In this document: positions 30,501-38,375 of the stretch, piece after piece | How the letters are laid out: each line of letters begins with the position of its first letter | Numbering within the stretch: position 1 is the first letter of the stretch | Assembly (NCBI GenBank): GCA_963576725.1 | Contig: OY755238.1 | Span: 27,609,201 to 27,673,200, forward strand | Origin: Azorinus chamasolen | Lineage: Eukaryota > Mollusca > Bivalvia > Cardiida > Solecurtidae | Length of the DNA: 64,000 nucleotides | Direction: 5' to 3' | Position numbers and translations under genes: made by a program | The notes under the pieces: generated by a model | What the model was told of the DNA's origin: nothing | Seen by the model: the letters and a program-made list of their open reading frames with translations, nothing else | Databases searched by the model: none

Positions 30501-32285
30501 ATTTGTGTAGTTTTGAAACGATTTTGATAAATATTTACTATTGCAATGGTTTCAAAAAGCGACTTTTATATAGGCAACATACAGCATCAGTATGAAGGGC
30601 CTCTTACTGAATCAAAAAAGGAGTCTAAAAAACGGGGTTATTGTTTAACCCTTTCCCTGTTCTATGTTTATTTCAAATTTCAATACCTAATGAATATTCA
30701 TTAACAAAACAGTTATAAAGAAATATGCAAGGTAGAATATTGTAGACATTTTAGAAAGCAAAGAAACAGATCTATAAAATTCTGTTAGCAAACAGAGAAG
30801 ACCCTGATCAGACGGCTCCTCTAGGAGCCGTCTGATCTGGGTCTACTCTGTTTGCAAATGCGAGAAAACACGTTTATATGAGGGAAACGGTTAATACAGG
30901 ACAAAGGTGATGTGGGAAGCTTTCTGTATTATTTTCATTCTGCATTAAGGTACCAACAGTCTTAACCCTTTCCCTGTTTTATGTTTATTCCAAATGTCAA
31001 CACCTACTGAATATTCATGTAAAGAATACTTACTACAAAATATGGAAGATGGAACTTCGTAGCCATTTTAGAAAGTAAAGAAACAGGTCTATCAAATTCC
31101 AATATCAAACAGAGCAGACCCTGATCAGACGGCTCCAATAGCAGCCATCTTATCGGGGTCTACTCTGTTTGCAAATGTGTTAAAACACGTTTATATGAAG
31201 GAAAGGCTTAAATACTTAAATCTAATTCTGTTGTTTCTTAACACTTCACTCCATGAATATTTATGGAAGAAATAATGACATAACAAATACAGTGCTCCCT
31301 CTCTACAACGGCCCTCTCAATAACGATTCCCTCCTTACAACAACGCATTTCACTGTTTCCGAAACAACAAGGCTCCAGAAACAACTTTTTCCATCGTATT
31401 TTCTTTATGCCTCCATCAAACCCTATGTTGTGACCACTCTTTAGAATCGTCACTTTGTGACGATTCTAAAGGGTGGTCACAACATAGGGTTTGATAGAGG
31501 CATAACGGTTTTAGTTCTAGCAAGCTAATTATGTTTGATTTCCCCTCCCTATAACAACTCCCTCTGAACAACACATACAATATTCGTATCCCAAAGGGTG
31601 TCGTTGTAGAGAGGGAGCACTGTATTGATAAGTTTTGTAATGGCATATGAATACATGAGATCTTGGCCATTGTAGAAACTGTAGAATCATATCTACATTA
31701 TTTCACAAGCAAACAGAGCAGACCCAGACCAGACAGCTCCTGTAGGAGCTGTCTGATCTGGGTCTTCTCTGTTTGCCAAAGTGTAAAATGGTATATTTAT
31801 GGAGTAAAAGACAGGTTTTGTCTGTGTCAAGAAAAAGTTGTCATTTACAGTCGATCCTCAAAACCTTGAACATACCGGTTGATATTTGAGTTGTTCAATC
31901 GAACAGTAGTTCAAGCATAATATTATTCGAATATTGGCAGGAATACACATTTAATTTTGCTGAAATTGCATGTGTAATTATTTTAGGTAATGCAAAAATC
32001 AGATTTTATAGGCAATTAATGATAGAGAAAACATGATTGTGAATCATTTGAATAAATTTAAAACATGTTTTTAAGTTTCTTATAATTGTCCATTAAATTC
32101 ATGTATTTACCTACGAAGTCTTTAGAGTCTGCCTTACACGTATATAATCTGTGCTTTCAGGAAAAGAAAACAGTAATCATCTGAGCCAAGAAGCCATGGA
32201 AATGTTAACAAGAAATGGGGAGGCCAATCTAGATGATGAAGAAGAGGAAGATGAAGAAATCTTTAATGTCCGGAATGACAGATAG
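21409..32285 (+). CDS. SLC35C2: SLC35C2-like nucleotide-sugar transporter family protein, nine exons
   Basis: This is a multispanning Golgi membrane protein of the drug/metabolite transporter superfamily. Vertebrate SLC35C2 is linked to GDP-fucose supply and Notch fucosylation. The nine exons (21409-21591, 23274-23424, 25254-25317, 26405-26477, 27236-27404, 28506-28589, 29158-29333, 29907-30030, 32161-32285) total 1149 nt, 382 residues plus stop, with all phases consistent. Conserved stretches in order: [10 protein letters not shown] (about 48-57), [67 protein letters not shown]-type [20 protein letters not shown] (exon 7), and an acidic tail DDEEEEDEE. The length is close to the human protein (365). 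Introns are packed with TTAA and TA MITEs. Intron 5 begins GC rather than GT. The ATG at 21409 was chosen because the frame leads straight into the first membrane span; a 5' non-coding exon is possible. Family assignment is recalled, not searched. Confidence 0.92.
21940..22030. mobile_element. Fragment of a GTGTCACCTG-type repeat
   Basis: GTCACACTTCTCCC and GAGTGAGGTGACACATGTG match parts of the element at 22812-23125. Confidence 0.5.
22250..22530 (+). mobile_element. TTAA-type MITE carrying an FB-1 foldback in its hairpin
   Basis: The core left arm GAACAGAGCAGAGTCTGG and right arm GGGTCTACTCTGTTTGC are separated by FB-1 (22286-22457), which sits at the apex after GGCTCCTGGG. Confidence 0.75.
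22286..22457. mobile_element. FB-1 foldback, 172 bp
   Basis: TCCATGCTTATAAAGCTT pairs with AGCTTTATAAGCATGGA. Inside, GATTGGTCAGATTTGAG occurs twice on one arm and its complement on the other, around the loop CCAAAGG. Each ATTGG is an inverted CCAAT motif. Confidence 0.9.
22550..22800 (-). mobile_element. TTAA-B MITE in intron 1
   Basis: It has the core GCAAACAGAGTAGGCC / ATTTGCTCTATTTGC, then GATCTGTTTCTACAGTTTC and TTCATGATGTCATTTC. Confidence 0.75.
22812..23125. mobile_element. GTGTCACCTG-type repeat in intron 1
   Basis: It starts TTTTTGTGTCACCTGTCG and ends CACCTGCGAGCAGGTGACAC then GAACACTCTTGTT. A TCTGTCTGTC-rich segment follows the left end. It shares the ACACTCTTGTT end with the repeat at 23879, so they are probably related. 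Confidence 0.55.
23274..23424 (+). CDS. SLC35C2: SLC35C2-like exon 2
   Basis: Acceptor TTTTTCAG|CACTTT; donor ACCAACAG|GTATGG, phase 1. It encodes [14 protein letters not shown] through KRIAPT. The last 42 nt and the donor are duplicated at 23435-23482; only the first donor keeps the frame into exon 3. Confidence 0.88.
23383..23482. repeat. 48-bp tandem duplication of an exon end and its splice donor
   Basis: CCCTACCCTGGGGAGTGTAC...ACCAACAGGTATGG at 23383-23430 is repeated with five differences at 23435-23482. Confidence 0.95.
23510..23645. mobile_element. TA-B MITE, right end lost
   Basis: It has TTAAACCTCTATATAACAG, GACAGGTGTAAACTCAATGC and a short hairpin around AAAGCATGCATAGG. Confidence 0.6.
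23647..24345. mobile_element. Two inverted TTAA-B halves interrupted by a TATGCCCCC repeat
   Basis: ATGATGACATCATGAATATT (23660) and AATAAATATTCATGATGTC (23850) are inverted TTAA-B arms. The second half resumes after the insertion as TTATTTACATGAATATT (24318). Confidence 0.6.
23879..24317. mobile_element. TATGCCCCC-type repeat nested in TTAA-B
   Basis: It runs from ATGCCCCCAAACGGCGGGC to GGTTGGGGGCATAAG plus a CACACTCTTG tail. TTAT flanks both sides, a possible target duplication. The internal AAAGGTCAAGGTCA is part of the repeat. Confidence 0.6.
24390..24590 (+). mobile_element. TTAA-B MITE, altered core
   Basis: TTAACCCGTTTCCTGTTG and CATGTAAGAAATAACG form the left arm. A foreign hairpin (TTTCGACTTGATAATC / GGTCGAAATATTAG) replaces the usual core. 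Confidence 0.5.
24578..24754 (+). mobile_element. TTAA-B MITE, core deleted
   Basis: It contains TTAACTCCCTATTTTGG, TGTAAGAAATAAAAGACATC and GTCTGCTCTGTTTGCAAATG; one half of the hairpin is missing. Confidence 0.65.
24755..25004 (+). mobile_element. TTAA-A MITE, intact 250 bp
   Basis: It runs from TTAACCCTTTCCCTGTTC to AGGAATGAGTTAA, with the core GACAGCTCCTCTAGGAGCC. It abuts the preceding TTAA-B copy, sharing the TTAA. Confidence 0.95.
25043..25215 (+). mobile_element. TTAA-A MITE, right half lost, next to exon 3
   Basis: It begins TTTAGCCCATTCCCTATTC and ends in the core at GACCCTGATCAGATGG, about 38 bp before exon 3. Confidence 0.75.
25254..25317 (+). CDS. SLC35C2: SLC35C2-like exon 3
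   Basis: Acceptor TATTTCAG|GTTTGG; donor CTCTTT|GTAAGT. It encodes [19 protein letters not shown] plus VS, the most conserved stretch of the family. Confidence 0.92.
25495..25600. mobile_element. TA-B MITE, right half
   Basis: AACCACCTGCAGTTTAAGAC and GCTTAAGACAGGTCGTACTG form a TA-B right end. Confidence 0.65.
25639..25737 (+). mobile_element. TTAA-A MITE, internally deleted
   Basis: TTAACCCATTCCCTGATG is followed directly by GTCTACTCTGTTTGC and ATGTTTATATGAAG. Confidence 0.65.
25925..26370. mobile_element. 446-bp TIR element with TTAA flanks in intron 3
   Basis: The ends AGAGGAAGTCCCTACA and TGTAGGGACTTCCCCT are inverted, flanked by TTAA at 25921 and 26371. It is a piggyBac-like non-autonomous element with no sequence relation to the other TTAA families. 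Confidence 0.75.
26405..26477 (+). CDS. SLC35C2: SLC35C2-like exon 4
   Basis: Acceptor ATTTTCAG|GTATAC; donor AAATGG|GTAAGT. It encodes [20 protein letters not shown] plus LEKW. Confidence 0.92.
26534..26826 (+). mobile_element. TTAA-C MITE with nested FB-2
   Basis: It starts TTAGCCCATTCCCTCATAC and ends GGGAATGGGTTAA. FB-2 splits the core between AGAGCATTT and GCTCCATAGG. Confidence 0.85.
26620..26694. mobile_element. FB-2 foldback, 75 bp, ATTT duplication
   Basis: CGAGGGCTTGGTGCAAAAC pairs with GTTTTGCGCCAAGCCGTCG around ACTTTGTGA. ATTT flanks both sides, while uninterrupted TTAA-C copies have one ATTT. Confidence 0.9.
26922..27195 (+). mobile_element. TTAA-A MITE with a small internal tandem duplication
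   Basis: The segment AATTCCATTAGCAAACAGAG...CTGATCAG occurs twice in tandem (27040-27110). The element ends about 40 bp before exon 5. Confidence 0.85.
27236..27404 (+). CDS. SLC35C2: SLC35C2-like exon 5, GC donor
   Basis: Acceptor CTATTTCAG|CGTTGG. The donor is GAAATAG|GCAAGT, a GC splice site with otherwise perfect consensus. It encodes [20 protein letters not shown] to TQKNEI. Confidence 0.9.
27503..27740 (+). mobile_element. TTAA-A MITE
   Basis: It starts TTAATCCTTTCCCTCACCC and has the usual interior; the core is shortened to CAGACTGCAGCTCTG. Confidence 0.8.
27741..27800 (+). mobile_element. TTAA-D core fragment
   Basis: GCAAACAGTTTGGATCCAG followed by TACTCAGCTACTCATCAG; no closing arm. 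Confidence 0.6.
27865..28040 (-). mobile_element. TTAA-B MITE, degenerate
   Basis: GGCAAACAGTAGACCC, GAGCCGTCTGTTATC and ATAATAGATCTATTTC occur in TTAA-B order. Confidence 0.55.
28044..28288 (-). mobile_element. TTAA-A MITE, inverted
   Basis: It runs from TTAACCCTTTCCCTCATAAA to GGAAAGGGTTAA, with the core GGCTCCTAGAGGAGCC. Confidence 0.9.
28506..28589 (+). CDS. SLC35C2: SLC35C2-like exon 6
   Basis: Acceptor TTATCAAG|GTCTAC; donor TTGAAG|GTTTGT. It encodes [16 protein letters not shown] and the next membrane span. Confidence 0.88.
29018..29147. mobile_element. TA-B MITE ending 10 bp before exon 7
   Basis: The hairpin AGAAAGCTCATACTGGAGCTTTCT is followed by the right end GACAGGTTCTACTG plus TA. 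Only TATGTTTCAG separates it from the exon. Confidence 0.85.
29158..29333 (+). CDS. SLC35C2: SLC35C2-like exon 7
   Basis: Acceptor GTTTCAG|GTTTGT; donor TTTAAG|GTATTT. It encodes [15 protein letters not shown] and the conserved [20 protein letters not shown]. Confidence 0.92.
29687..29884. mobile_element. FB-6 hairpin element with TAA flanks
   Basis: CCAGAGCTGCAGATAAG and CTTATCTGGAGCTCTGG are the ends, flanked by TAA. The core TGACCACTCTTTAGAATCG / CGATTCTAAAGAGTGGTCA is a perfect stem. It ends about 22 bp before exon 8. Confidence 0.8.
29907..30030 (+). CDS. SLC35C2: SLC35C2-like exon 8
   Basis: Acceptor TTATTGCAG|GAGCTG; donor GTATACA|GTAAGT. It encodes [20 protein letters not shown] and the last membrane span. 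Confidence 0.9.
30063..30297 (-). mobile_element. TTAA-B MITE in intron 8
   Basis: CCTTACACTCCATCAATATG, the core arm GGCAAACAGAGTAGACAC, and the end GATGGAGAAAAGGGTTAA. Confidence 0.75.
30325..30412. mobile_element. TTAA-B-like core fragment
   Basis: AGACAGCTCCTGTAGGAGCT within GCAACCAAAGTAGAACC / GGGTTTTCACAGTTTGC arms. Confidence 0.6.
30409..30605 (-). mobile_element. TTAA-C MITE, degenerate
   Basis: TTAACCCGTTCCCTCATATG, CTCTTTGAATAAATCTACAG, and TTGCAATGGTTTCAAAAAG; half of the core is deleted. Confidence 0.65.
30645..30894 (+). mobile_element. TTAA-A MITE, intact 250 bp
   Basis: From TTAACCCTTTCCCTGTTC to GAGGGAAACGGTTAA, with the core GGCTCCTCTAGGAGCC. Confidence 0.95.
30962..31211 (+). 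mobile_element. TTAA-A MITE, intact 250 bp
   Basis: From TTAACCCTTTCCCTGTTT to AAGGAAAGGCTTAA, with the core GGCTCCAATAGCAGCC. Confidence 0.9.
31238..31810 (+). mobile_element. TTAA-B MITE interrupted by TA-C
   Basis: The left arm TTAACACTTCACTCCATG continues, after TA-C, with TTGTAATGGCATATG and a full core AGACAGCTCCTGTAGGAGCT, ending at GGAGTAAAAG. Confidence 0.85.
31290..31622. mobile_element. TA-C element, 333 bp, nested
   Basis: CAGTGCTCCCTCTCTACAAC and GTTGTAGAGAGGGAGCACTG are the ends, flanked by TA. The core is CCCTATGTTGTGACCACTC and its complement around CACTTTGTG. Confidence 0.9.
32161..32285 (+). CDS. SLC35C2: SLC35C2-like exon 9 and stop
   Basis: Acceptor GTGCTTTCAG|GAAAAG. 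It encodes the cytosolic tail with [20 protein letters not shown] and TAG. Confidence 0.88.
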
Positions 32286-32325
32286 CATTCTGCTGTACAT
32301 AATGACATTTTAATATTTACTCATA

Positions 32326-32565
32326 ACCCGTTAGTTCATAGATATGCCTTTCAAACCTTTGCAAACAGAATAGACCCAGATCTGACAGCTCCTAATAGAA
32401 GCTGTCTTATCAGGATCTTCTCTGTTTGCATGTGAAATGATATAGATTTAACAGCATTTTACAATTTCTGATATGGCCAAAACTTCCCGTGTTCATTTGC
32501 CAATATAAAAATCAGGTTAAGTAGTAGTCAAAACCTCAGCATTTCTTGCATGAATAGCGGGTTAA
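32326..32565 (-). mobile_element. TTAA-B MITE just past the transporter stop
   Basis: CATAACCCGTTAGTTCATAG, GCAAACAGAATAGACCC and TGAATAGCGGGTTAA. It starts about 40 nt after the stop and is likely in the 3' UTR. Confidence 0.7.
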
Positions 32566-32741
32566 AGAACTTATTGCTGATAAGGCCTTTATAATTGTAC
32601 ATAAAGAAGCAAGTTATTTCAAATCAGGTTTGAAACTGTCAAGATCACTACATGCAGATTGGCCTCTTAGAATACTTCCCAGGGACAATGTTGTAATGTA
32701 TTGTCTCTAATAAGCATCCCAATGGCGTAACATTTCTGTAA

Positions 32742-32865
32742 AGGAGCTTCTTGCATTTTATACACAGTTGGTTGCTTAATGCAGAATAGAAGGAATGCAG
32801 AAATCTCCTATGAGCGTTTTCTGAATTGCTTTCAGTTCGGATTAAGCTACCACCTTTCTTGTGAA
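32742..32865. mobile_element. TA-B MITE, ends lost
   Basis: GTTGGTTGCTTAATGCAG and GGATTAAGCTACCACC arms around AAATCTCCTATGAGCG. Confidence 0.6.
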
Positions 32866-33069
32866 AAACCTATATTTCTTTATTTAATGGTTATTTTGTG
32901 GAGTTCTTTGTTGTTTTATTAAGCTTTATTTTCCCTTCAGATGTAAAGGGATGTTTTAGAGTGGAACATTTATTGGGGTGGGGCATTTTTAGGGTGGGGA
33001 GTTTGTAAGGGAGAATATGGTACATTGTTTATGAACAATACTGTGGTACAGCATGAAATTGTGTAGCAA

Positions 33070-33249
33070 TATTAACTCATAGCCCACCAGCCACAATTAT
33101 AGTCCTATAGGAGCTCTCTCATCTGGGTCTTCACTGTTTGCCATGGAAAATCCATGCTCTATGATTTTGCCTAGTATTCTTTTGTAAAGAATTGCCTAAT
33201 TAATATTCAAAGAGGGCACAGTGATAAAAATATGTGGTGGGCTAAGGGT
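33070..33249 (-). mobile_element. TTAA-B MITE, half core
   Basis: TTAACTCATAGCCCACC, CATCTGGGTCTTCACTGTTT, and TAATTAATATTCAAAGAGG. Confidence 0.5.
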
Positions 33250-33500
33250 TTAACCCTTTCCCTGTTCTATGTTTATTTCAAATTTTTAATACCTACTGAA
33301 TATTCATGGTAAGATAAGTTATAATGAAATGTGGAAGGTAGAACATTGTAGTCATTCTAGAAAGTAATGAAACAGATCTATCAAAGTCCATAAGCAAACA
33401 GAGCAGACCCTGATCAGACGGCTCCTGTAGGAGCCATCTGATCTGGGTCTACTCTGTTTGCAAATGCGTGAAAACGCGTTTCTATGAGGGAAAGGGTTAA
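33250..33500 (+). mobile_element. TTAA-A MITE, intact
   Basis: From TTAACCCTTTCCCTGTTC to GAGGGAAAGGGTTAA, with the core GGCTCCTGTAGGAGCC. Confidence 0.95.
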
Positions 33501-33865
33501 GTTTGTAGTCTACTTGATTGTCTTTTGGATTGCAATCTGCCTTGCTTAAAAAGTTTCAAGGTGGGAAAATGTGGCAAAATGATAGGGAAATGGTTTCAGT
33601 GTCTAAAGACAGTGGAGGGAAATAAGAAGGCCAATGGAAATACTACAATCACGCACCATATAGCTTTTTAAACTCCCATGAAGCAAGTTTCATTCAAATA
33701 TGAAATGCTACATTTTTGTCTAGTCACGCAAGTCATTTATACAAATTTTACATGATATCAGTATTTCTTACACTTACCAATTTGCTGGAACAGTTTCACT
33801 TTCTAGATCAAGACCAAGGCCTGCTCTAGATCAAGACCAAGGCCTGCCCTGTTTGTAATTTGTAT

Positions 33866-34053
33866 ATAAGTAAACCCATAGATAAAGATGTATACTCATA
33901 TACTAAAATCGTCATTTCTCCTCCAAATCCTAAACTATGACCTTACTTTAGAATTGTCTCGAAAAGATGATTCTAAAGAGTTGTTTGGTCGAGAAATAAA
34001 GTAGCTATTCTTGAAATTGTTTAAATTTAAGCATCTTATCTGAACCTCTGATA
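33866..34053. mobile_element. FB-6 element, degenerate
   Basis: GATAAAGATGTATACTCATA, CTTTAGAATTGTCTCGAAAAG and GCATCTTATCTGAACCTCTG in FB-6 order; the hairpin right arm is partly deleted. Confidence 0.7.
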
Positions 34054-34159
34054 AGAAACAGTATACATGGTAGATCTAATACTTCAGTTTATACCAGGTC
34101 CAAAAACTTCCCTTGTTCATTTGAAACTATAAAGTTCAGTCAATCAATATTCCATAAAG

Positions 34160-34250
34160 TAATTATTATACCCCATGCAACTAGGTTGCTCAAGGGTATA
34201 TAGTTTTTTACCCATCTGTCTCTCTGTATAATACAAAATACATTGTTGCT
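34160..34250. repeat. TATACCCC-type repeat fragment
   Basis: TATACCCCATGCAACTAGG and CAAGGGTATATAG are followed by CATCTGTCTCTCTG. One end only. Confidence 0.4.
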
Positions 34251-34288
34251 CATCTAGCACTTTCATTTCTTGACCAAATTAGTTTCTA

Positions 34289-34640
34289 CAGTACTCCCTC
34301 CCTACAACGACCCTCCCAATAACGATTCCCTCCTTACAACAACGCATGTCACTGTTTCCGAAACAACAAGGCTCCAGAAACAACTTTTTTCCATCGTATT
34401 TTCATCGTATTTTCTGTATGCCTCCATCAAACCCTATGTTGTGACCACTCTTTAGAATCGTCACTTTTAGAATCGTCACGGTTTTAGAATCGTCACGGTT
34501 TTAGTTCTCGAAATACACCTTATCTGGGGATCTGCAAACAGGCTAATTGTGTTTAATTTTCCCTCCCTATAACAACTCCCTCTGAACAACACATACAATC
34601 TTCGTATCCCAAAGGGTGTCGTTGTAGAGAGGGAGCACTG
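34289..34640. mobile_element. TA-C element, 352 bp
   Basis: CAGTACTCCCTCCCTACAAC to GTTGTAGAGAGGGAGCACTG, flanked by TA. Its core has been rearranged: TTTAGAATCGTCACGG occurs in tandem instead of forming the hairpin. Confidence 0.9.
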
Positions 34641-34959
34641 TAATTTGCTTTAAGAATTGTCATGAATGAAAGCTTGAACAAGTTCGATTTTCAGAGGAAT
34701 CTGTCATGGGGACCCGCTTTTTTTCTCTGACAGTGTGGTTGTGTAGGATATGTGAGATTGATGGCTAAAGTTCTTTATTTTTTACATGAATATTTATAAA
34801 GTAAAAGATTTACATGTAGCAGATAGTGTACAAAAGAGTTAATTACATATACATGTATAAGTGAATTTTGACAGAGTGGTGGCATTACATTCCAAAACAA
34901 TATATATGTACTAGACTGGAAAACTAACATCTTTAAGTATGTTACACATTGAGTGAATA

Positions 34960-35172
34960 TACAGTTAAACCTCGTTAACTTGAATTTCTAGTACAGAAGA
35001 ATTGACCACTTTTTATGTAGGTGACTACTTAATGCAAGGTGAAAGTCGCACAGAAAGTTCATAGAGGAGCTTTCTGCATGAATTTCTCCTTGTATTTTAA
35101 GCTACTACTTGTTTTGAAGACTAGTAATAATACCTTTTTTTAGAGTTCAAGTTATCGAGATTTTACTAGATT
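34960..35172. mobile_element. TA-A MITE
   Basis: TACAGTTAAACCTCGTTAAC, arms GCTTTCTGCATGA / TCGCACAGAAAG, and the end GTTATCGAGATTTTACTA. Confidence 0.75.
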
Positions 35173-35197
35173 GTTGGTTGTTTCCATTTACAACTTA

Positions 35198-35384
35198 CAG
35201 TTAAACACCTCTAAACGGGATGTTCAATTTAGCATAAATATCGGTCATGGAGACAGGTTACAGCTTAATGCAGGGTGAAAGTCATGCAGAAAGCTCCTCA
35301 ATGAGCTTTTTGCATGACTTTCACCCTGCATTAAAAAGCCACCTGTTTATCCTTCTCTTCCAGTTTAGAGGTGTTCTTCTGTAC
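35198..35384. mobile_element. TA-A MITE
   Basis: TACAGTTAAACACCTCTAAA; the hairpin GAAAGCTCCTCAATGAGCTTTT lies within AATGCAGGGTGAAAGTCATG arms. Confidence 0.85.
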
Positions 35385-35407
35385 ATAGTTTTCTGACCTT
35401 TTTTCAG

Positions 35408-35510
35408 GAGATATTTACAATATCAAACAGGTTTAGCTTCTGATATTTACAATATCAAACAGGTTTAGCTTCTGATATTTACAATATCAAACAGGTTTAG
35501 CTTCTGATAA
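35408..35510. repeat. 32-bp tandem repeat, three units
   Basis: GATATTTACAATATCAAACA then GGTTTAGCTTCT. Each unit contains the palindrome GATATTTACAATATC. Confidence 0.95.
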
Positions 35511-35633
35511 AGCAAATATTACTCAGCATCTGTTAGCCGTAAACTACTTTAAAACAATCTTTACAACTAGTTTACAGTCAGAAAAGATTCTGAGTATTTT
35601 TTTCTTTATCAGACATTTACCCAAAGTATTCAT

Positions 35634-35716
35634 TAACCCTGTATTCTATAAATACACCTTTCTACGTACACCTTTGCAAACAGAGTAGACACAGATCAGA
35701 TGACTCCTATAGAAAA
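35634..35716 (-). mobile_element. TTAA-B MITE, left part only
   Basis: TTAACCCTGTATTCTATAAA and the core arm GCAAACAGAGTAGACAC; it breaks off after GACTCCTATAG. Confidence 0.65.
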
Positions 35717-36095
35717 ATATGCTAGGTTGAATAGAGATGAAGGTTTGGATTGCATTTGGCATGTCTGCAGTAAATGTCAAAGTAGGAATTTTAAACAGTT
35801 TCTTGGCAATAATGTTAGAAAGGATGTATTCAGTCAGAAGATGTATTGTGTACAGATAACTTGCATGAAGACAACGCTTATTTTGAGGAACTCGAGTCAA
35901 GGAAAATGTCAGTATTACTAAAAATAGAAATAAGTTCTCAAACAATAACTTTAATAAGGGGAGAGTTTTTGTGACTAAAGTTTGTGTACATTTAGTTTCC
36001 ATGGAGTCAAATGATGGGTTCTGGGATCAAGGTCATATTTTGTAATTGATTTTAGATGGCTGTTTTTGTATTTGCGTGTCGGTGTTGTCACAATA
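35717..36095. other. Spacer with an unassigned 73-codon frame
   Basis: A plus-strand frame starting inside the truncated MITE (35700-35921) reads CIWHVCSKCQSRNF, a weak CxxC pattern. No family recognised; it could be a fragment of an old transposon gene. Confidence 0.35.
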
Positions 36096-36345
36096 TTAAC
36101 CCTATACTCCATGAATATTCATCCTAAGAAATAAAGATATCATGAATGTTTATTAGATAATTTTTTATAATGGCGCATGCACACAGTAATAGATGGCCAC
36201 AGCAGAAACTGTAGAATTATATCTGTATTATTTCATAACCAAACAAAGCAGACCCTGATCAGATGGCTCCTACAGGAGCCATCTGATCTTGGTCTACTCT
36301 GTTTGCAAAGGTATAGCAAGGCTTGTTTATGGAGTAAATGGTTAA
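36096..36345 (+). mobile_element. TTAA-B MITE, intact 250 bp
   Basis: From TTAACCCTATACTCCATG to GGAGTAAATGGTTAA, with the core GGCTCCTACAGGAGCC. It is the best single full-length copy of the family. Confidence 0.95.
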
Positions 36346-37080
36346 AACAAGAGAACAACCTGGTTTTCATGGAATTAACATGTCATTTGTTTTATTTTTG
36401 TTATTATTTATGAAGAAAAGCTTTTACCTTATGGCTGGGATCACAGGTGAAGAGACACTATGATATTTGTTATCAGTATATGCCCAGATCAGCCACCTTA
36501 TTTGAGCGCTAGGGCTGACCAAGGTCTACAGTTTGTACCAGTTGTGTCTTGTTTATTCAGAGGAAATGCAAGGTTGTAGACCCTGTTCAGAGGTCATCAC
36601 ATTCCATCACAGTTGTTGATAAGGGTATATGCTGTTGGCAAATATATGTTTCCTTTCCTCTGACATCCACACATAAATTTGTATTGCTGCTTAAGAAATG
36701 TATACATTTAATCTTATTTACCAAATAATTGTTAAAGTAAATTTGAGAATGTAATGAAATGTCTTATATGGTATATAGAAGGTAACTTATATGTTACTGA
36801 GATTAAAACTGGTGAAATGAACATTATCATACATAGTATTGACTATTCTTTTCTGAGCCATTCATTATTTAAAGCTCCTTTGTATATATGTAGCAGTCAC
36901 AACCTTCCACAATCTTCACTGATCATTTTTCCAATCCTAATCAAAACTATGTCAGAGTATCACACATTTTCCTATCTCATCTTGATCCATACTGTATGGC
37001 CTGATATGACTTATATACATTGTTAAAGTGATGTAAAACCTGATACAATCAAAACACAAACCATACTGTTTGAACACACA
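36346..37080. other. Gene-free spacer
   Basis: AT-rich; the 90-codon frame at 36754 shows no domain and no splice context. Confidence 0.45.
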
Positions 37081-37570
37081 TTAATACCTCATATACAGTA
37101 TACCTACATCACATAGGTCTGACACACACACTACTACCTCATATACAGTATACCTACATCACATAGGTATGACACACAAACTACTACCTCATATACAGTA
37201 TACATACATCACATAGGTCTGACACACAAACTACTACCTCATATACAGTATACCTACATCACATAGGTATGACACACACACTACTACCTCATATACAGTA
37301 TACCTACATCACATAGGTCTGACACACAAACTACTACCTCATATACAGTATACCTACATCACATAGGTATGACACACAAACTACTACCTCATATACAGTA
37401 TACCTACATCACATAGGTATGACACACACACTACTACCTCATATACAATATACCTACATCACATAGGTATGACACACAAACTACTACCTCATATACAGTA
37501 TATATACATCACATAGGTCTGACACACACACACTACTACCTCATATACAGCACACAGGTCTGACACGCTA
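37081..37570. repeat. 50-bp minisatellite, about ten units, with a decayed tail
   Basis: CTACTACCTCATATACAGTA then TACCTACATC and ACATAGGT; the period is exactly 50 bp through 37481. Related but eroded TATATAGCACA / TTTGACACAC units continue to about 37960. Confidence 0.95.
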
Positions 37571-38296
37571 CTGCCCTATATACACTATATATATAGCACA
37601 CGGATCTTTGGCTAACCTTAACCCTATATAAATCGTATATTGCACACATGTCTGACACGCACTATTACCCTTTAAACATTATATATAGATCACAGATCTT
37701 TGACACACACACTACTTTACTATATACTCTATATATAGCACAAGTATTTGACACTATATATACCACAAGTCTTTGACACACACACTACTTTTAGATACTA
37801 TATATATAGCACAGATCTTTGACACTATAGATAGCACAGATCTTTGACACACACTACTTTACTATAGAATATACTCTTTATATGGCCTATACCTTTGACA
37901 CACACTACTACCCAATACACATATATAGCACAGATCTTTGACACGCACTAATTTACTACTCCCATATAACCCTAAATCTACTGAATAATTAAAAAATAAC
38001 CTCCTGAATATTAATGAAATATATTGAGATGGTCCAATCTGTTTATAAAGGGTAATTTGCTGGTTGTATAATTTCAGTAATCCCTATTAGTAACTTTCTG
38101 GTGACAATAAACCATTCTACCTACGTCTCTATGACTGTCTATGAAATAAGATAAATATATGCACATGCGTGCATATTTACTCTTCCGTTAACCTACACCC
38201 ATCCCCTTCTAAAAATAATGTTTGCTAAAATTCTGACCTTGTACAAAATTTACTCTAAAATCCGATTATATCAAACTAATGAGACACTATTGACCG

Positions 38297-38375
38297 GCTG
38301 TCAAACAGCATGTACCCTGATGAGACGCTTAGGTACTCGTCCTGTTATTCGGGTCTAAGCTGTTTGCAAACAAAG
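38297..38375 (+). mobile_element. TTAA-D core, followed by FB-5
   Basis: CAAACAGCATGTACCCTGATG / ATTCGGGTCTAAGCTGTTTG. The right flank resumes after FB-5 as GCAAATACAAG. Confidence 0.65.

Noticed and set aside
35700..35921. 73-codon frame with CSKCQSRNF
   Set aside because: It begins inside a truncated MITE, is short, and has no confirmed family; only noted as a possible transposon remnant.
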